Origin: Nocardia vermiculata NBRC 100427
Lineage (GTDB): Bacteria > Actinomycetota > Actinomycetes > Mycobacteriales > Mycobacteriaceae
Direction: 5' to 3'
NCBI RefSeq assembly: GCF_001613265.1
Contig: NZ_BDCA01000013.1
Span: 124,001-188,000 of the forward strand
DNA: 64,000 nucleotides
Shown here one piece after another: positions 24,713 through 32,604 of the stretch (the stretch's first letter is position 1; every line of letters starts with the position of its first letter). A program made the position numbers and the translations under genes. The notes under the pieces are model-generated. The model was not told the origin of the DNA and did not search any database. It was given only the letters and a program-made list of their open reading frames with translations.

Positions 24713-25614
24713 CGCAGGTAGGTGGTGCCGAAGGTTTCCAGGAACTCGGTGGTCGCGCGGGGGTCGCCGGAACGGCTCGACACCACGATCCAGGTGACGC
24801 CGGCCTGCTCGAGCTCGGCGAATGCCTCCCGGTGCCGGTCGGCCGCACGGGGCTCGGCGAGATCGGCGTCGTGGTAGGAGTGCAGGATGTCGATACTGTC
24901 GGCACGTCCGGCGGCTTCGGCGCGGTGGCGCACCTCGGCGATCTGCCGGGCCAGCTGTGCTCGCGATTCCAGCACCGGCGTGCGCGCCGTGGCACTCAAT
25001 TCGGCTCCGCCCGACATCGGCATCCAGCCCTGGGCGAGGGTTGCGGCCCGGCGCCTGCTCGCCGCGGAGTTGCCGCCGATCCAGATCGGGATCGGGTCCT
25101 GTACCGGCCGTGGCCGCGCGATCACCTCGCGGGCATCGAAATGACGGCCACGGTAGCTGAACGGCTCACCGCGCCAATGCAGCGGCAGCACCTCGAGGGC
25201 CTCTTCGAGCAATACGTTGCGCGCCTCGAAATCGACTCCCAGGGCGTGGAATTCGCTCTTCTGGTAGCCGGCGCCCAGACCGAGGATCAATCGTCCGCCG
25301 GACAGTTTGTCGATTGTCGCAGCGGCCTTGGCCAGCAGGAACGGATTGCGGTAGGGTGCCACCGCAAGGTAGGTCAGGAGCCGCAGCCGCTGGGTCGCTG
25401 CGGCGATATAGCCGAGTGCCACCAGCGAATCGAGGGTCTGATGGCCACCGTGATGCAACCACCCCGACCCGGGAATCGGGTGTTCGCTCAGTGAAAAGCC
25501 GTGGAATCCGCACCGTTCGGCGGTCTCCGCGACCTCGGCCAGTGGCCCCGCGTCGAGGGCGTCTCCGTCGGGTCCGCCGGTCTCGGGATAGTGGAATATG
25601 AAACGCAGACTCAC
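24709..25614 (-). CDS. LLM-class (F420-dependent-type) oxidoreductase
   Basis: 301 aa TIM-barrel flavin/F420 enzyme. Seen: LRFIFHYPETGG at the N-terminus, AETAERCGFHGFSLSEHPIP, TQRLRLLTYLAVAPYRNPFL, LAKAAATIDKLSGGRLILGL and GGNSAASRRRAATLAQGWMP. These match luciferase-like monooxygenases of the TIGR03619-type actinobacterial group, most of which use F420. GTG start at 25614; no strong ribosome site. Co-translated with the SDR. Divergent from the CoA ligase across a palindrome-containing region. Reaction (hydride transfer or Baeyer-Villiger type) cannot be told. Confidence 0.87.
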   Translation of the reverse strand: MSLRFIFHYPETGGPDGDALDAGPLAEVAETAERCGFHGFSLSEHPIPGSGWLHHGGHQTLDSLVALGYIAAATQRLRLLTYLAVAPYRNPFLLAKAAATIDKLSGGRLILGLGAGYQKSEFHALGVDFEARNVLLEEALEVLPLHWRGEPFSYRGRHFDAREVIARPRPVQDPIPIWIGGNSAASRRRAATLAQGWMPMSGGAELSATARTPVLESRAQLARQIAEVRHRAEAAGRADSIDILHSYHDADLAEPRAADRHREAFAELEQAGVTWIVVSSRSGDPRATTEFLETFGTTYLR

Positions 25615-25619
25615 CGTAT

Positions 25620-25647
25620 GAGAGTACCATTCTCTGCAATTGCGAAT
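25620..25647. promoter_or_regulatory. Overlapping inverted repeats in LLM/CoA-ligase divergent promoter
   Basis: GAGAGTACCATTCTC (25620-25634) matches the reverse complement of 39355-39369 in 12 of 15 positions, and both are followed by CAATTG. Overlapping it, ATTCTC-TGCAATT-GCGAAT (25629-25647) is a 6-bp repeat with one mismatch and resembles 39488-39506. Likely operator. Confidence 0.5.
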
Positions 25648-25686
25648 GTCGCTCTTATGTGGCGAGACGGCTCCGGGAGGTCGCGG

Positions 25687-27246
25687 ATGGACACGGCACC
25701 GATGACTCCGGGCCGGTATGCCGAGCAGTGTCCCGAGCGGCCGGCCATCGTCATGGGCGCCACGGGTGAGGTAGTCACCTACCAGCAGCTCGAACAGCGC
25801 TCGCGGGCCTTCGCGCGTGGCCTGCGCCGCCGTGGACTCGGCGTCGGTGACCACCTTGCCATCCTCGCGGAGAACACCCGTTCGTTCCTCGAAATCGCCT
25901 GGGCGGCACAACGGTCCGGGCTGTACTACACCGCGATCAACCGGCATCTGCGCCGGGCGGAGGTGCAGTACATCCTCGACGACTGTGGTGCGCGGGCGCT
26001 GGTCGCGACCGCGGCGATGAATGACGTGGTGGCCGGACTGGACCTGGACCGGATGGCGGTGCAGATCTGCGCCGACGGTGAGCTCGACGGATTCGAGTGC
26101 TACGACGAGATTCTCGCCGCCGAGTCCGCCGAGTCCGCGGACCCACTTCCGGGTGAGTGTGAAGGCCGGGAAATGCTGTACTCCGGCGGAACCACCGGCC
26201 GTCCGAAGGGGGTGCGCAAACCCTTGCCGGCGACGGCGCTCGGAGATCCGGAGGCGGCGCCGGTGCAGATCGCGCGCGGACTGCTCGTCGCCGGCGCGCG
26301 CGAGGATGCGGTGTATCTGTCTCCCGCACCGCTGTACCACGCCGCACCGCTGGTCTTCGCGATGTCCTGGCAGCGGCTCGGTGCCACGGTCGTGGTCATG
26401 GAGCGTTTCGATCCTCGGCTGTGGCTGAGCCTGGTCGAGCGACACCGGGTCACGCACACGCAGATGGTGCCGACGATGTTCGTGCGGTTGCTGCGCTTAC
26501 CTGCGGAGCAGCGCCGCGGCCACGACGTGTCGAGCCTGATCGATGTGGTGCATTCGGCCGCACCGTGCCCGGTCCCGGTGAAGCGTCAGATGCTCGACTG
26601 GCTCGGGCCGATCGTCAACGAGTACTACTCGGGCACCGAGGATGTCGGCAACACCTACATCTCGGCACGGGAATGGCTCGAGCATCCCGGTTCGGTGGGT
26701 CGTCCGGCGCAGCGGTGTCATATCGTCGGAGACGACGGGCGCGAGGTGGCGGCGGGGCAGACCGGTGTCGTGTACTTCGAGGGCGGGCGTCCGTTCGAAT
26801 ATCACAACGATCCCGAACGCACCGCGGCGGTGAGCGGCCCCCACGGCTGGCGCACACTCGGTGATATCGGCCATGTCGACGCAGCGGGATATCTGTACCT
26901 GACTGACCGGCAATCGCACATGATCGTCTCCGGTGGTGTGAACATCTATCCGCAGGAGGCCGAGAACGTCCTCGCTGCCCATCCGGCGGTTCTGGATGTC
27001 GCCGTGATCGGCGTGCCCGACGAGGAGATGGGCGAGCAGGTGAAGGCGGTGGTGCAACCGGTGGACCCGGCCGCCGCCGGGCCCGAGCTGGCCGTCGCAC
27101 TGATTGCCGCCTGCCGCGCGGAACTGGCGCATTACAAATGCCCGCGCACCGTGGATTTCACCGTTGATCTACCGCGCGATCCCAATGGAAAGCTCTACAA
27201 AAGGCTGCTGCGGCAACGTTATCGAAGTGGTGAACACCTGATCTGA
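25687..27246 (+). CDS. acyl-CoA synthetase (AMP-dependent, FadD-like)
   Basis: 519 aa. Adenylate-forming motifs: LYSGGTTGRPKGVRKPLP near residue 160, YYSGTEDVGNTY near 312 (acyl-pocket Gly-Thr-Glu), LGDIGHVDAAGYLYLTDRQS near 393, SGGVNIYPQEAE, and catalytic Lys in DPNGKLYKRLL near 500. This matches the bile-acid/long-chain fatty acid ligase branch used for sterol side chains and other bulky acids. ATG 25687 has GGGAGG upstream. Monocistronic, divergent from the LLM/SDR pair. Confidence 0.9.
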   Translation: MDTAPMTPGRYAEQCPERPAIVMGATGEVVTYQQLEQRSRAFARGLRRRGLGVGDHLAILAENTRSFLEIAWAAQRSGLYYTAINRHLRRAEVQYILDDCGARALVATAAMNDVVAGLDLDRMAVQICADGELDGFECYDEILAAESAESADPLPGECEGREMLYSGGTTGRPKGVRKPLPATALGDPEAAPVQIARGLLVAGAREDAVYLSPAPLYHAAPLVFAMSWQRLGATVVVMERFDPRLWLSLVERHRVTHTQMVPTMFVRLLRLPAEQRRGHDVSSLIDVVHSAAPCPVPVKRQMLDWLGPIVNEYYSGTEDVGNTYISAREWLEHPGSVGRPAQRCHIVGDDGREVAAGQTGVVYFEGGRPFEYHNDPERTAAVSGPHGWRTLGDIGHVDAAGYLYLTDRQSHMIVSGGVNIYPQEAENVLAAHPAVLDVAVIGVPDEEMGEQVKAVVQPVDPAAAGPELAVALIAACRAELAHYKCPRTVDFTVDLPRDPNGKLYKRLLRQRYRSGEHLI

Positions 27247-27291
27247 GCATCGGCGAGTGGATTCCAGGTGCCCGTCGGATCGCCGGGGCCG

Positions 27292-27816
27292 CTATGTCAG
27301 CGCCGCGGATCGTCCGGCACCCCTCGAAGCGGTGTCCGGCTCTCCGCCGCCGGCCTGCGGAGCGACCACTTCGGCGATTCCGGGGCGCGGCCACGGGCGT
27401 CCGTCGAGGCGTTCGATATCGGTGTTGAGCCGGCGTAGGTACCTAGCGAAGTTCTCCACATCCTCGGCCGACCACTCCTGCAGGATGCGGTTCAGGCTCG
27501 CGACGGTGGCAGCGACGGTCTGCTCGAGTTGCTGTGTGCCCGCCGCGGTGATGCGGAACTTGCGGGCGACTCCGCCGTCCGGGTCGGCGATGCGCTCCAC
27601 CAGGCCGGCGCGCACCATGGTGGCGGTCTGCCGGTTGAGGGTGGAGGTGTCGAGTCCGAAGGCGGCGCTGAGCTGGCCGATGGACATCGGTCCCTGCATC
27701 GTCAGACGGTTCAGTACGACATAGGCGCTGCGCTCGAGTCCGGGCCGGCCGCGTCGCATCTGGTAGCGACTGAGCAACATGGACTCGAATTCGAGCAGGT
27801 GTATGGGGTTGTCCAT
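27292..27816 (-). CDS. MarR-family transcriptional regulator
   Basis: 174 aa. The winged helix is visible as LNRLTMQGPMSIGQLSAAFG and LDTSTLNRQTATMVRAGLVE, with wing DPDGGVARKFRITAAG. The C-terminal 30 residues are Pro/Gly/Ala-rich and disordered. It is divergent from a DHA2-type efflux pump, with two TGTGCAT-type boxes between them, which is the classic layout of a drug-responsive repressor and its pump. Confidence 0.9.
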   Translation of the reverse strand: MDNPIHLLEFESMLLSRYQMRRGRPGLERSAYVVLNRLTMQGPMSIGQLSAAFGLDTSTLNRQTATMVRAGLVERIADPDGGVARKFRITAAGTQQLEQTVAATVASLNRILQEWSAEDVENFARYLRRLNTDIERLDGRPWPRPGIAEVVAPQAGGGEPDTASRGAGRSAALT

Positions 27817-27886
27817 GCCGTCTCCTTCCGCCCCGACGCTGTCCCGAGACGCGTATCACAGGCCGTTCGAATATCGAGTTGCTTAA

Positions 27887-27919
27887 TGTGCATGATACAT
27901 TACGTGTGCATAATGCACA
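27887..27919. promoter_or_regulatory. MarR-type operator candidates (two boxes)
   Basis: TGTGCAT-A-ATGCACA (27905-27919) is a perfect 7-bp inverted repeat around one base. A second TGTGCAT half-site with a weaker partner (ATACAT) begins at 27887. Both lie between the divergent MarR and MFS genes. Confidence 0.65.
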
Positions 27920-27969
27920 TCGTTGTGTAATTCTTTTCGAAATTCTTGTTGGCCAAGAGGAGACAAGTC

Positions 27970-29409
27970 ATGGGCAAGCCTGACGCCGATCGGTCGGGCA
28001 CGATCGTTGCGGTGCTGGCGTTCGCCGGGATCATCGCGTCGGTCATGCAGACCCTGGTGATTCCGCTGATCGCGAAGTTCCCCACCATGTTGCACACCAC
28101 CGCCGACAACGCCACGTGGGTGATCACCTCGACGCTGTTGGTTGCCGCGGTGGCGACGCCGGTCGCGGGGCGCCTCGGCGACCTGTTCGGCAAACGCCGC
28201 ATCCTGCTGCTGTCGACGATTCCGCTGATCGTGGGTTCGATCGTCTGCGCGCTGTCGGATTCGGTGCTGCCGATGATCGTCGGCCGCGGTCTGCAGGGGA
28301 TGGGTGTGGGCATCGTTCCGCTCGGTATCAGCGTGATGCGCGATGTGCTGCCGGCGGAGAAGCTGGGTTCGGCCGTCGCGCTGCTGAGTGCGTCACTGGG
28401 TATCGGTGGCGCGCTGGGCCTTCCGATCGCGGCCGCGGTCGCCGAATACTCCGACTGGCGGGTGCTGTTCTGGGGCGCGGCAGTGCTGAGCGCCCTGATC
28501 GCGGTCGCGGTCTACCTGGCGGTGCCCGAATCGACGGTGCGCGCTCGTGGTGGTTTCGACTATGTCGGTGCCCTCGGAATCGGCGCGGGACTGGTCGCAT
28601 TGCTGCTCGCGGTGTCCAAGGGGGGCAGTTGGGGTTGGGGTAGCCCGACCGTCGTCGGCCTGTTCGCGGCCGCGATCGTGATCCTGGTGGCCTGGGGCTG
28701 GTGGGAACTGCGGCTCGACGATCCGCTGGTGGACCTGCGGGTCGCCGCCCGGCCCGCTGTGCTGTTCACCAATGCCGCCTCCGTGGTCATCGGTGTCGCC
28801 ATGTACTCCGCGTCGCTGATCGTGCCGCAGATTCTGCAGCTGCCCACCGCGACCGGTTACGGCCTCGGGCAGTCGATGATGGCCATGGGTCTGTGGATGG
28901 CACCCGGTGGTGTGATGATGATGCTGATTTCCCCGCTCGGTGCGCGGCTGTCGGCTGCGCGCGGCCCCAAGGTGACGCTGATCTCGGGTGCGCTGGTGAT
29001 TGCGGCGGGCTACGCACTGACCACCGGACTGATGGGATCGACCTGGGGCCTGCTGGCCGCGACCTGTGTCATCAACGGTGGCGTGGGCCTCGCCTACGGT
29101 GCGATGCCCGCGCTGATCATGTCGTCGGTGCCGATCTCGGAAACGGCGTCGGCGAACAGTTTCAACACCCTGATGCGTTCGGTCGGCACCTCGGCCTCGT
29201 CCGCCGTGATCGGTATGGTGCTGGCGCAGATGACCATGTCGTTCCACGGGGTCGACGTCCCGACCGAGGGTGGATTCCAGACGGGTCTGCTGATCGGTTG
29301 CGGTGTGGCCGTGGTCGCGGCGGTATTCGCCTCGTTCATTCCGGCCCGGCGCCCGCAGCCGCCGGTCACCGTCGACGAGATCGTCGAGCCGGTCGCCGTG
29401 CGGGCCTGA
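27970..29409 (+). CDS. MFS transporter, DHA2 (14-TMS) drug:proton antiporter type
   Basis: 479 aa integral membrane exporter. About 13-14 hydrophobic segments can be counted. Motif A is present as GRLGDLFGKRRILL near residue 66, and motif C-like GIGGALGLPIAAAVAEYSDW follows near residue 145, which marks antiporters. The ATG at 27970 follows AAGAGGAGAC. Divergent from and presumably repressed by the MarR protein. Exports hydrophobic drugs or toxic pathway intermediates; substrate not predictable. Confidence 0.9.
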   Translation: MGKPDADRSGTIVAVLAFAGIIASVMQTLVIPLIAKFPTMLHTTADNATWVITSTLLVAAVATPVAGRLGDLFGKRRILLLSTIPLIVGSIVCALSDSVLPMIVGRGLQGMGVGIVPLGISVMRDVLPAEKLGSAVALLSASLGIGGALGLPIAAAVAEYSDWRVLFWGAAVLSALIAVAVYLAVPESTVRARGGFDYVGALGIGAGLVALLLAVSKGGSWGWGSPTVVGLFAAAIVILVAWGWWELRLDDPLVDLRVAARPAVLFTNAASVVIGVAMYSASLIVPQILQLPTATGYGLGQSMMAMGLWMAPGGVMMMLISPLGARLSAARGPKVTLISGALVIAAGYALTTGLMGSTWGLLAATCVINGGVGLAYGAMPALIMSSVPISETASANSFNTLMRSVGTSASSAVIGMVLAQMTMSFHGVDVPTEGGFQTGLLIGCGVAVVAAVFASFIPARRPQPPVTVDEIVEPVAVRA

Positions 29410-29412
29410 TCG

Positions 29413-29446
29413 CCGGGTGAGCCGGAGACGGAGGCGGGTCACCCGG
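29413..29446. terminator. Hairpin between convergent MFS and SDR genes
   Basis: CCGGGTGA (29413-29420) and TCACCCGG (29439-29446) form a perfect 8-bp stem with an 18-nt loop, starting 4 nt after the MFS stop and including the SDR stop codon. It could end transcription from both sides. Confidence 0.5.
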
Positions 29447-30197
29447 CCGACCAGCCGCCGTCCACCGGGACGACCGCGCCGTTGATGAATGCGGCGGCGT
29501 CGGAGGCGAGAAAGACCGCGACCTCGGCCATCTGTTCCGGCTCACCGACACCGCGCATCAGCGACATCACCGGCTGCAGCCGGGTCACACCGCCGAGATC
29601 CCACTCCGGAGTGGGCTCGGCGGTGCCGGTGATCGTGGGGCCGGGCAGAATCGCGTTGCACCGGATGCCGTCGCCGGCATGGCTCCAGGCGACGTTGCGG
29701 GTGATGCCCACGACCCCGTGTTTGGCGGCGGTGTAGGCGATTCCGGCCGCGCCGCCGCGGATAGCGGCCTCCGAGGCGGTGTTGACGATCGAACCGATGC
29801 CCTGGTTCAGCATGTGCGGCAGCACCGCCCGGGTCATCAGGAAGGTGCCGGTGAGATTCACCGCGACGGTGCGTTCCCAGGTGGTGACGGGAGTGTCGGC
29901 CGGTAGCGCCATCTCGTCCATGACGCCGGCGTTGTTGCACAGGACGTCGATACGCCCGAAGGTGTCGATCGCGGTGCAGGTTGCGCGGGCCACCTCGATT
30001 TCGTCGGAGATGTCGACAACGACCGGAATCGCCGCCGCGCCGATCTCGGCGGCGGTACCCTGAGCGCCGTCGGCACTGGCATCCGCGGCCACCACCATGG
30101 CGCCGCATTTGGCGAAGGCGATGGCCATCGCTCGTCCGATTCCGGAGCCGGCCCCGGTAATCATGGCCACGCGGTTGTGGAAGCTGTTGGCGCTCAA
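29439..30197 (-). CDS. SDR-family oxidoreductase
   Basis: 252 aa. MITGAGSGIGRAMAIAFAKC (cofactor), DASADGAQ (acidic residue after beta-2, NAD preference), CNNAGVMDEM, SIVNTASEAA (Ser) and YTAAKHGVVG (YxxxK) are all in place; the tail GAVVPVDGGWSAG is standard. Start is a TTG at 30197 with AGGAGG 8 nt upstream. Monocistronic. A perfect 22-bp palindrome lies 58 nt upstream, implying tight regulation. Substrate unknown. Confidence 0.88.
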   Translation of the reverse strand: MSANSFHNRVAMITGAGSGIGRAMAIAFAKCGAMVVAADASADGAQGTAAEIGAAAIPVVVDISDEIEVARATCTAIDTFGRIDVLCNNAGVMDEMALPADTPVTTWERTVAVNLTGTFLMTRAVLPHMLNQGIGSIVNTASEAAIRGGAAGIAYTAAKHGVVGITRNVAWSHAGDGIRCNAILPGPTITGTAEPTPEWDLGGVTRLQPVMSLMRGVGEPEQMAEVAVFLASDAAAFINGAVVPVDGGWSAG

Positions 30198-30254
30198 CGG
30201 TATTCCCTCCTCGGCTCACTGTGGGGGACCGGCACCCGGCGATGTCACCGCCAT

Positions 30255-30276
30255 AACCGGACATCGATGTCCGGTT
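30255..30276. promoter_or_regulatory. Perfect 22-bp palindrome upstream of SDR gene
   Basis: Two 11-nt arms AACCGGACATC and GATGTCCGGTT abut with no spacer. It lies 58-79 nt upstream of the SDR start and 28 nt or more past the end of the neighbouring operon. No adjacent gene encodes an obvious regulator for it, so a trans-acting dimeric repressor is inferred. Confidence 0.6.
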
Positions 30277-30427
30277 GCGAGTGTAGGCCGGTGGCAGGGC
30301 GGCGTCGAGGGAACTGACGAGTACTACGAAATACGGGGTGCCGGACCGCAGGGGACCGGGGAGGAAATGGTGGGGAGTGCCTGGTCGGCGCCGCCGGCGT
30401 CGACGGAGGCGTCGGTGACCGAACGGC

Positions 30428-31228
30428 TCAGCGATTGAACGGCGCGGCGGCGATGGCGTCGTCGAGGACGCCCAGCGATCCGCCGAGCTCGGCGGTGAGG
30501 CTGCGCACCACCGCGACATCCTTTCGCAGGAAATCGCCGACGGCATTGCCGAATTCGGCGACCGAGTTCTTGGCGGCGATGCTGGTGAGCACCCGGCCCG
30601 ACGAACTGGCATGTGGCAGCGCCGACAGCAGTGCCGACTCCTGGACCCCGAGTTGCCCGGCCAGTTCCACGGCCGCCGCCACCAGCCCCGCCTGCGCCGC
30701 GAACAGTGCATTGTTCACGAGCTTGACCCGCTGCCCCGATCCGAGCCCACCGACGTGCAATAGCGGATCGGCATAGGCCGACAGCACCGGGTGCAGCGCG
30801 GCAGCGGTGTCGTCGTCGGCGCCGACGAACACGGTGAGCGTTCCGGCAGCGATATCGTGCGGTCCACCGCTGACCGGTGCATCGGCCACCCGCACGCCGT
30901 GCCGCCGCGCCTGGACGTCGACGGCCGCGGCGGTGCGCGGGTCACCGGTGGTGTGTACCGCCAGGATCGCCCCGGAGCTCATAGCCGCGAGCAGATCACC
31001 GCCCAGGCACACCTCGCGCACCTGGTCGTCGGAGAACACACACACCACGACCACCTGCGCGCCGGCGGCCGCTTCGCCCGGGGTGCCGACGGGGTGACCG
31101 CCGGCGGTGGTGACCGCCGCACGAACCTCGGGGCGGCGGGCGGTGGCCCGCACGTCATGTCCGGCGCCGGCCAGCCGCCGGACCATCGGCAGTCCCATCC
31201 GTCCCGCGCCGACGAATCCGATCCGCAT
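30428..31228 (-). CDS. NAD(P)-dependent beta-hydroxyacid dehydrogenase (HIBADH-like), copy 2
   Basis: 266 aa from ATG 31228; a GTG at 31237 overlapping the upstream stop (GTGA) is an alternative start. N-terminal Rossmann motif MRIGFVGAGRMGLPMVRRLA; substrate-binding ADAPVSGGPHDIAAGTLTVF near residue 118; catalytic Lys in SGQRVKLVNNALFAA near residue 168. These are hallmarks of 3-hydroxyisobutyrate/tartronate-semialdehyde/6-phosphogluconate-type dehydrogenases. Last gene of the ten-gene minus-strand operon. It is paralogous to the gene immediately upstream, so the two may form a heteromer or act on successive hydroxyacids. Confidence 0.87.
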   Translation of the reverse strand: MRIGFVGAGRMGLPMVRRLAGAGHDVRATARRPEVRAAVTTAGGHPVGTPGEAAAGAQVVVVCVFSDDQVREVCLGGDLLAAMSSGAILAVHTTGDPRTAAAVDVQARRHGVRVADAPVSGGPHDIAAGTLTVFVGADDDTAAALHPVLSAYADPLLHVGGLGSGQRVKLVNNALFAAQAGLVAAAVELAGQLGVQESALLSALPHASSSGRVLTSIAAKNSVAEFGNAVGDFLRKDVAVVRSLTAELGGSLGVLDDAIAAAPFNR

Positions 31229-31233
31229 CGGTA

Positions 31234-32052
31234 TCACCGCCGCTGATCCATCAGCGCGAGTGTCGCGTCGGCGGCGGTGAGTACGACGCCGGGTTCGGCC
31301 CCGGCCGCATCGGCCAGACCCGCGACCAGCGAGACGTCCTTGCGCAGCAGTGCGCCCGCGTACTGGGCGAGCCGGTCGAGACTGATTCCCGCATCGACAA
31401 CTCGCCCCAGCGCGAAACTGTTCGCCGAGCCGCGCCCGATCACCTCGCCGAGCCGCGCGGGATCCACACCGAGCTCCGTACCGAGGGCGAAGGTGGTCAT
31501 CGACGTCGCGAGATTCGCGGTGAACAGCAGATTGTTGAGCAGCTTGGTGACCTGCCCGGCGCCCACGTCGCCGAGATGCACCACCGGATCGGCGTAGCTG
31601 TCGAAGACCGGCCGGCAGCGGGCGAGCACGTCGGGATCGCCGCCGGCCATCACCAGCAACCGGCCCGCCTCGGCCGCCGGCCCGCCACCGCTGACCGGTG
31701 CGTCGATCAGTGCGACGCCCTGTGCCGCCGCGACCTTCGCCAGCTCGCGGCAGGTGTCGGGGTGGATCGTGCTGTGCACGGCGACCACCCCACCGGAGTC
31801 CATTCCGGCCAGCACGCCGTCCGCACCGGTGAGGACCTCGCGTACGTCGTCGTCGCCGACAACGCAGACACATGCCAGATCACTGGCTGCTCCCAGCGCC
31901 GCCGGCGATTCGGCGGTCGCCGCTCCGGACCGGGCGAAGGGGTCCAGGGTGGCGGCCCGGCGCGCCCACAACGTGGTGGGGTGCCCCGCGGCGATGATGC
32001 GTTGCGCCATGGGACCACCCTGGCTGCCCAATCCGATGAAACCGACCCGCAT
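31234..32052 (-). CDS. NAD(P)-dependent beta-hydroxyacid dehydrogenase (HIBADH-like), copy 1
   Basis: 272 aa from the ATG at 32052, which follows GGAAAGG by 8 nt; a GTG at 32085 overlapping the DoxX stop is possible. MRVGFIGLGSQGGPMAQRII is the cofactor motif; the usual Met of GxMGxxM is Gln (GSQGG). IDAPVSGGGPAAEAGRLLVM binds substrate, and GAGQVTKLLNNLLFTAN holds catalytic Lys near residue 167. Converts a beta-hydroxyacid to a semialdehyde or the reverse. Paired with a downstream paralogue in the same operon. Confidence 0.87.
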   Translation of the reverse strand: MRVGFIGLGSQGGPMAQRIIAAGHPTTLWARRAATLDPFARSGAATAESPAALGAASDLACVCVVGDDDVREVLTGADGVLAGMDSGGVVAVHSTIHPDTCRELAKVAAAQGVALIDAPVSGGGPAAEAGRLLVMAGGDPDVLARCRPVFDSYADPVVHLGDVGAGQVTKLLNNLLFTANLATSMTTFALGTELGVDPARLGEVIGRGSANSFALGRVVDAGISLDRLAQYAGALLRKDVSLVAGLADAAGAEPGVVLTAADATLALMDQRR

Positions 32053-32081
32053 GGTTTCGACCTTTCCGTCGACGGTGACAC

Positions 32082-32597
32082 TCACGGCGTGGGCTCCGGC
32101 TGCCGGGCCGGCGCCGGACGGTAGAAGGTGGCCAGCAGTCCGGCGGTGGCGACGATTGCCACTCCGGCCGCGACGGCGGCGCCGGCCCAGCCCACGACCT
32201 CGATATCGGCGGCGTGATCGATCGAGAGCCATCCCGGACCCAGCATCGCCGTGGCCAGTGCGGCGACCGCGAGCACCAGGACGTACTCGTAGCCCTCCTT
32301 GAAGACGAAGAATCCGTTCTTCCGGTGCGCCAGCAGCCCGGCCACCAGCATCACCGAGATGATCGCCGCACACGCCAGCGGCGTGAACAGACCCAGTACC
32401 AGCAGCACACCCGCGCCGATCTCGGTGATCACGCTGAACCATGCCTGCAGGATTCCGTTGCGCAGGCCCAGGCCGGAGAACCAGCGTGCGGTGCCGTCGA
32501 TGCGCCCGCCACCACGCCAGTGGTTGAGTCCGTGCGCGATCATCGTCACGCCGACCACCAGGCGCAACAGCAGCAGTGCCACATCGGAGACGTCCAT
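32082..32597 (-). CDS. DoxX-family membrane protein
   Basis: 171 aa with about four hydrophobic segments: VALLLLRLVVGVTMIAHGLN, ITEIGAGVLLVLGLFTPLAC, AAIISVMLVAGLLAH, and VLVLAVAALATAML. HGLNHWRGGGRIDGTARWF and FFVFKEGYEYVLVL are typical DoxX spacing. ATG 32597 is preceded by AAGGTGAGG. DoxX proteins are thought to associate with membrane oxidoreductases. Its place in the P450 operon, 7 nt after the hydrolase and 29 nt before a dehydrogenase, suggests a part in redox or substrate handling at the membrane. Confidence 0.85.
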   Translation of the reverse strand: MDVSDVALLLLRLVVGVTMIAHGLNHWRGGGRIDGTARWFSGLGLRNGILQAWFSVITEIGAGVLLVLGLFTPLACAAIISVMLVAGLLAHRKNGFFVFKEGYEYVLVLAVAALATAMLGPGWLSIDHAADIEVVGWAGAAVAAGVAIVATAGLLATFYRPAPARQPEPTP

Positions 32598-32604
32598 ATT
32601 CGCC

